Origin: Gnetum montanum
Lineage: Eukaryota > Streptophyta > Gnetopsida > Gnetales > Gnetaceae
Reading direction: 5' to 3'
Length of the DNA: 64,000 nt
Assembly: GCA_015680685.1 (NCBI GenBank)
Contig: MNCI01012713.1
Coordinates: 1,337,803 to 1,401,802 of the forward strand
How positions within the stretch are numbered: the first letter of the stretch is position 1; each line of letters starts with the position of its first letter. Position numbers and translations under genes: made by a program. The notes beneath the pieces were generated by a model. It was not told the origin of the DNA, did no database searches, and worked only from the letters and a program-made list of their open reading frames with translations. This document shows, one piece after another, positions 58,481-64,000 of this stretch.

Positions 58481-58850
58481 TGGTTCCTAAATCTACACTT
58501 TGAGCTCTACTAGCTCTATTGGAGATATACTATGAGGTGCCTTGAAAATTGGTTGAGCTCTAGGCTTGAATGTGATTTCAAACTTAATCACTTAATAAGA
58601 AGGCACTCTAGGAAGTTCCTTCTTAAACACATTTGAGAACTCTTGAACCATTGAGATCCAATTTATCTTCATGCACTAAAATCATGAAATAACTATGATT
58701 TTATTTAAGCTATTATTAAAACTTCTTAGATGTCACAAAGTCAAGCTTAATCTTTCTATTACTTATTTGGATTGTAACTTCTTTTTCACTTATGGAAATA
58801 AGTATATGAGTCTTATTCTTAGAGTTCAAATGTCCATTATACTTAGCCAA

Positions 58851-59330
58851 TCATTCCATCCTAAGAATAATATCATACTCTTCAAGTCTTATCACCATTA
58901 GATCATTGTACAATCTATTACCTTTTATTACCACTTTAGTTAAGGACAATATCTCAAAAACTAAAACATCAAAAGAATACACTCTTTGAATTGATAGGGG
59001 AGAACACATCATTGTAAACTCAAGGTGTAGATGAATTACAACCCTTGGGTTTATAAAAGAATGAATAGCTTTAGGGTTAAACAAGATTTAACAAAGTAGA
59101 TCCACCAATAGTACCTTTGGTATCTATGATAGTGTTGGATTGTTCATTCAAAGATTGATCTATCAAGACATAAAATATTTCTTTGCATCTTGAATTCTTA
59201 TTTTGAATAGACTTCTCAGTACATGATTTTTTTTCTCCATTAGTCTCATTCTCTGCTACTCTCTTGGAGCACTTCCATTGTCTATGTTCCAACTTACAAG
59301 AAGCATGATAATTCAAGCAATGATTCATGT
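58851..59330 (-). pseudogene. Chromovirus zinc knuckle and protease
   Basis: A Cys/His region (HCLNYHASCKLEHRQWKC, 59328-59270) is followed by a Lys/Ser-rich linker and a protease segment with AIHSFINPRVVIHLHLEF and MVIRLEEYDIILRM. The expected DSGATHSFIS active site reads NPKAIHSFIN, so the catalytic Asp is lost. Two frames overlap near 59080, where a frameshift lies. Confidence 0.75.
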
Positions 59331-59339
59331 TGTGTCTAG

Positions 59340-60130
59340 TCTATCCATAAGAAATATACCTAGGATGGTTGAATGATTTATTGTTGCTTCTTCTAGATGT
59401 TCTTGGTTGCTTAGAACTCCTAGGTTTGGTCATATGTTGAGATCTCCTCATGTTCTAATTTGGTTTCTTCTTCTTACTTAAATCTATGCTTTGCTCTATC
59501 AATAATGTCTTAGTATGACATACCTCATACTCAGTCAAACCAAGGGGTATCAATTCTACAAAATTAATCTTAATTAGACCATTAATAAAATAACTACTTA
59601 TCTTTTTCTCATCATCCAATAGGTGAGAATCAAACTACAACAATTGAAAAAACTTTACATTATACTTTGAAATTATGAGATCACCTTGCTCTAGTTTGGA
59701 TAACTTCTTAACCTTTATCCTTATACTCTCCTTGGATACATATCTTCCTTTGAAGACTCTAACAAATTTAACCCACTCTACTCCTCTAAGCTTTTAGCCT
59801 CTAGCAACTCTAGTTGTTTACGACTAGTGGTTGGTTGCACACTTAACTTAATGGGTAGCCAAATGAGTTTATTATACCAAAGTATAACTCATGATAAGAA
59901 GAATCTTCCACGTTATGTAACCACTCCAAAGCTACTATAAAGTCTTTAGCATCAAAAAAAGCTACAGGTTTTAGACTCCTAAGCTAATCCATGAGTGCTT
60001 GTTCGATGGATCTTCTATCACTAGTGGTTGAGTTATTAGGTTGATGATGTCTATCATTCACTGCATTTGACTAGTTCTGACTCATTAAATAAGTGTACAT
60101 CTCATGCACTAGATGATTTTAAGAGACTTT
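59340..60130 (-). pseudogene. Chromovirus gag
   Basis: Reads LKPVAFFDAKDFIVALEWLH (the PPSFDGTTDPLVAEDWL block of plant gypsy gag), and later FVRVFKGRYVSKESIRIKVK, LSKLEQGDLIISKYNVKFFQ and LLDDEKKISSYFINGL. Several frameshifts and stops. It is followed by the zinc-knuckle region, as expected. Confidence 0.78.
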
Positions 60131-60228
60131 GCCATTGTTTTGATTAGGATTTAACCTATTTGAGATATTAATATCTCTTCTTGATGGTGTCCTACACCAT
60201 AAATCTAAGAATACTTATCAAATATTTA

Positions 60229-60240
60229 GCTCAAATACCA
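60229..60240 (-). other. Primer binding site of the chromovirus, tRNA-iMet type
   Basis: The minus strand reads TGGTATTTGAGC, two differences from TGGTATCAGAGC. It lies about 100 bp upstream of gag, as expected. Confidence 0.7.
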
Positions 60241-62518
60241 ACTTATAACATACAGCTAACTAGACTTAGGCTAGAAAGTTATTAGTTAATAAATAAATGA
60301 AAAAAGAACAAAAAAAACTACTTAACATAATTAATGAATGTTAACTAAAGATAATAGGAAAAGGAATAGACATTAATAAAATAGGCACATAGGGGCAAAA
60401 AAATACTAAGTAAAAAAGATAAAAATGTTGCAAAATAGTGACAATAGATCCATGCATTCAAAGCCTAACCTATCCACTAATAAAATAGTTTGAAGCCTTA
60501 TTACCCAATCCAAAAATAATATTACATAGCTAGAAAATACAGTAAAAATATATACCAAAATTACATGAAAATGCATTGGATTGTAACATTAGTAAAAAAT
60601 GTTGAAGACAATTAGTTAAAAGTTAACCAACACAACATAAATAAAATTTGTAATTACATTAGGATTTCATCAAAGATAGGAAAAATGAAAATACAATCCT
60701 CACAACAATTACATTGTACAAAAATCTAAGCTAAAAATTATAGCCTAGAATAAAAACAATTGAAAACTAAAACATAAAGGGTAATCTACAAATGCTTTTA
60801 AAAGAAATCTAATCATTAGATCCTTCATTTAAATACTATTTATTGCAACTAATTGAATTAATTGAAAATCATTAAAACATAAATGGAATTATTTCTAAGA
60901 TTAAGAAGGATAAATAAGCTACAAAGTACTTCCTTATGAGTTTTGGCTAAGGCATTAGGTAGCTAGATGGGCAAGCATAAGGTGTTAACTACAAACAAAG
61001 AGTTAGCATCTAAAAATACAAACATGCATAGATGAATGTTAAATAACCAATAATAACTAGAGTAAATATTAAAATCAGAATAACTAAAAGGAAACTCCAC
61101 TATTACCCACTAAACTCAAATAAAACCAAATTGAATAAATGATATTGGACAAAATTACTACATAAGTACATAACTCACTACCCATTAGATTGATCACCTA
61201 ATTACTACAAAGATAAATGACACTTGCTAACTTAAATAATCATATAAGTATTTGGATCATTACTAATGAGATTAACCATGTAGTCACCATAAAAATTACT
61301 ATCATTACTAACCAAAAATCCAAACTGAGGCTAAATGATCAAATATTGGATATAATATGCAAAATACTAAAATAATTCCCTAGGTGATGGGGAGACATTT
61401 CGAAGTTACTTAACAAATCCCAACAAAGGTCAAATACCAAGAATGGAATTGCCAAACAAAGATTATAAGATGTAAAAAAGGCTAAGACTGAAAATGCAAG
61501 TTTTAAAGACTAAATGAAAAAAATGTAGAAAAATCCTAAAAAGAGAATCTAAGCTTCAAAAGGCTCTTCTAAGATTCTAAGATAATAAAAACATAATTGG
61601 TTAATATTTTTAAACTTTCAAGCATTCTAGGAATCCATAGATGTTAGGTTTTTCACTATTTTCATTATTTTCTCTTACCTAGAGTCTAGAGGTCACTTTA
61701 CAAAATTTGCTTAGTTTTTCATTCGGAATCAAAAAATGATGTTATATGTGCATTGTGATGGAATCATAAAGGATTAGTAAGTACTCCTTGGGGTTCACAA
61801 TGGTGAGTTAAATAGCTTTGTCTTCTAGGCTATTGTTGTTCAATACCTTTTTAGGAGTTAAGAATGTGAATTATGGCTCAAAACTCTAGTGCTATTGCTA
61901 AAAATTTTGATGGAATGGAAATAAGGTCAAAAAAGGGTAAGATATTAACTAAAATTTTATGCATGATAATAACTCTTTAAAATATATCAAAATATAGAAA
62001 ATATTAATAAATTAATTAGATATGAATGCTAGGCTTTTTATCAAATAGTTGCTAAAATAATAGAGATTGGCCAAAATGTATGCAAATAAAAAAAGTAGTA
62101 GAAATCAATAAAATAGAGTAATATACCAAATTACCCTACCTAAAATGGTAGTGTTGTAGTAAGAAGCCTATGCATGCTAAGATTTCCCAAATAGGCTTCA
62201 AAGCCTAGGCAAAACTATAAGTTAATGATGGCATCTAAAAAAACCTAAATTAAGATTTAAAACTAAGGTCTTATGAGGCTCCTAGTTAATAACGTAGATC
62301 TAGATCTAGCTCATCTCTAATCTAGTAGCATCTCTTTCTTTGGTGTTATATCCTAGATGTTATCTATGCAAATGGATCATCTCTCATGGAATGTCCACTA
62401 GGTATTTATGCTTGCAAGGGTATGGAATAGTTTGCAAAAGGAAAATCTAGTAGGAAAAATAAAAATAAATAGAAATTATAATTCTAAAAATATTTTAAAA
62501 ATAATAATATTTTTAACA
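60241..62518 (-). mobile_element. Probable 5' LTR of the chromovirus
   Basis: AT-rich sequence beyond the primer site with no coding content. A TGTTAAAAATATT start on the minus strand at about 62518 is a possible outer end. No second LTR copy was found for comparison, since the left side of the element is interrupted by the Copia insertion. The limits are therefore approximate. Confidence 0.4.
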
Positions 62519-62604
62519 TGGGCTAGTACCTAGCATTGGTATGATTGGTTTTTCCTGAGGATTAGCTAATAGCTATGTGTAAGACTAAACTAATAATAAA
62601 GTCT

Positions 62605-62760
62605 AAGGTCAATGAGGTATTAACCTAGTGGTATGGGTATTGGCCTAATAAATTGAGTTAAAGGTTTGATTCTACTAGGTTGCACTGAGTTATAAACTTG
62701 TATAAGTCTTAGGTTATACCTATGTTTCACTTAGTTTGGGTTCCAACAGCCCCCTAAGGT
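62605..62760 (+). mobile_element. SINE-like unit with tRNA-type promoter boxes (forward)
   Basis: It begins GAGGTATTAACCTAGTGGTA (A box, 62614-62633), followed about 40 bases later by GGTTTGATTCT (B box, 62663-62673). The 3' part has TATGTTTCACTTAG (62730-62743). It pairs with the reversed unit at 62860-63005. A tRNA-derived SINE is the best reading; it is not a foldable tRNA gene. Confidence 0.5.
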
Positions 62761-62859
62761 CAAAACATAACTAACAAAGGGAGCCAACATGAGATTCACT
62801 AAAACATAAGCTAATAATAAAATCCAAATTAAAAATAAAAAAAATATGAAGGGGTGTTT

Positions 62860-63005
62860 GAATTAAAAATAAGTGAAACATACATATACCCCAAAATATA
62901 TAGTCCAATTAGAACATTATATAACTCAACAATGTCTACGGAAATCAAACCAATGACATGGAGTTTTCAAATCAAGTGTCTTATCACTAGGCTAATACCT
63001 CATTA
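62860..63005 (-). mobile_element. SINE-like unit with tRNA-type promoter boxes (reverse)
   Basis: The minus strand begins GAGGTATTAGCCTAGTGATA near 63001 and has GGTTTGATTTCC (62951-62940) about 43 bases on, then a tail with TATGTTTCACTTA near 62880. Head, boxes and tail agree with the forward unit, but the middle differs, so they are two diverged family members facing each other. Confidence 0.5.
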
Positions 63006-63206
63006 TAATAAAAACAAAAAAATGAATTTACAAAGTAATTCAAATAAATCATATCACAACCAAAGTAGTATCCCATGTGTCAATGATTAAATATATATTA
63101 ACTATGCTTGTGAGCTATGTTTCTTTTTATTGGCATTTTTACTTTTAAATATTATAAGGTTATTTTTCCTATTATTTCTATTTTATTTTATTATTTTATT
63201 AATTCT

Positions 63207-63357
63207 AATACTTTTACTATTTTTATTAATTTTCTATTTTAAAATTTTTTAATATTTTTTGTATTATGGATTAGCTTTTANATAATACTTTTAGTATTTT
63301 TATTAATTTTATATTTTAAAATTTTTTAATATTTTTTGTATTATGGATTAGCTTTTA
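63207..63357. repeat. Adjacent 74-bp duplication flanking a single N
   Basis: 63207-63280 and 63284-63357 are nearly identical (AATACTTTTA ... GGATTAGCTTTTA), with one N at 63281 between them. This looks like two contig ends that overlap and were joined without merging, more than a biological tandem repeat. Confidence 0.75.
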
Positions 63358-63819
63358 ATTTAGCACATGTGCATTAAACCTTCTTGATGGGTCATTGGCA
63401 CATAGGTACTACTTTGAATTCATATGCTTGTTTGAATAACTTATAATTTATATTTAATATTTAATTTTTAATTTGTTACTAGATTATTCTTTAGATGGTC
63501 TTAAGTTATCCTTTCATTAGCTATGCTTTTGGACCTTGGTCCTTGTTACTAGATTAGGCTTAGACATAACTATCACCTTGGGATTAGACTTGGTTATTAA
63601 CTTTCTCTTAGGAGATGTCTCTAAGGTTAGTGTAGGATATAGTAAATGTGAGAAGAAAGGATTTAAAAATATTTTTGAATTGAGAATTTATTTTTTATTT
63701 AGCTTTACACATGAGAACTTTCTTTTCTAGCATTATCAAATCATGATTAGAATATAAGATTGATCTTGATTCCATGAGAGAGCATCCTTTTGCCTTGCCT
63801 TGTTGACATATGGGAGATA

Positions 63820-64000
63820 TGTAGCATCTACAAAATTTGATCATTGGAAAACCAAAAATCCTAGGCTACAACAACCTAACCTTCAATTCCAAGGAACTTT
63901 GAAAATAGAATCCAAGGTACCCTAGATGGTCTTGTTGAACATCCAAGGACTTGCAAAGTATAAATGGGAAAATAAATTTCAGATTTGAATGAAATTGAAT
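63820..64000 (-). mobile_element. 3' end of a Tat-type LTR, cut by the window edge
   Basis: On the minus strand this matches the last 180 bp of the LTRs at 7579-9122 and 10793-12328: AAATCTGAAATTTAT, CCATCTAGGGTACCTTGGAT, and a GGATTTTTGGTTTTCCA block. The end TGTAGCATC (plus strand) at 63820 gives a CA terminus. The rest lies beyond the window. Confidence 0.65.

Noticed and set aside
62605-62700. tRNA gene
   Set aside because: A and B box-like motifs are present but no cloverleaf or anticodon arm can be formed; SINE-like is a better reading.

Overview
This window is plant nuclear DNA from a large, repeat-rich genome. It holds one clear host gene, a class I HD-Zip homeodomain-leucine zipper gene on the minus strand at 2332-3611, with plant-type short introns. 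Almost everything else is decayed LTR retrotransposons: Athila-type, Tat-type and chromovirus Ty3/gypsy elements, plus one Copia element. Long LTRs, many nested insertions, strong transition-type decay and low gene density would suit a gymnosperm or another large-genome plant, but the species cannot be fixed from the sequence alone.

Layout. 1-211: end of an Athila-type LTR. 212-2331: mostly unassigned, with possible exon remnants of an unknown gene. 2332-4000: the HD-Zip gene and a GC-rich promoter. 4000-4495: a Copia LTR fragment close upstream of that promoter. 5600-12328: two tandem forward copies of a Tat-type deletion derivative (B1, B2). 12345-20428: minus-strand Tat-type material, made of a gag fragment, a shared LTR and the 3' half of an element with integrase, two RNase H domains and reverse transcriptase (B3). 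20429-36690: a separate block carrying an unrecognised multi-exon forward gene-like locus (22009-36381), which is interrupted by a complete Athila-type element, A1 (24614-34376, target duplication ATGTA). 36690-41761: the complementary 5' half of a Tat-type element (LTR, gag, protease; B4). 42190-48887: a minus-strand Copia element carrying two solo Athila LTRs. 48888-62518: a minus-strand chromovirus split by a second Athila-type element, A2 (50948-57798, target duplication ATAAT), which has lost RT, RNase H and integrase. 62519-64000: an inverted pair of SINE-like tRNA-derived units, an assembly-join duplication, and the edge of another Tat-type LTR.

Reading the layers together: B3 and B4 are best explained as two halves of one Tat element. 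It was opened in its protease-RT spacer by the 20.4-36.7 kb block, and that block was later opened by A1. The family A insertions (A1, A2 and two solo LTRs) are intact at their ends with recognisable target duplications, so they are the youngest layer. None of the retroelement genes is open throughout; most lesions are stops at former Gln, Arg or Trp codons, as expected from deamination of methylated cytosine.

The most unusual item is the multi-exon locus at 22009-36381. Its exon frames join across GT-AG introns, and also across the A1 insertion once A1 and one target-duplication copy are ignored. I do not recognise its product. Several single-base Ns and short N runs sit at places where repeat comparison shows missing, duplicated or inverted sequence, so parts of the structure are limited by the assembly.
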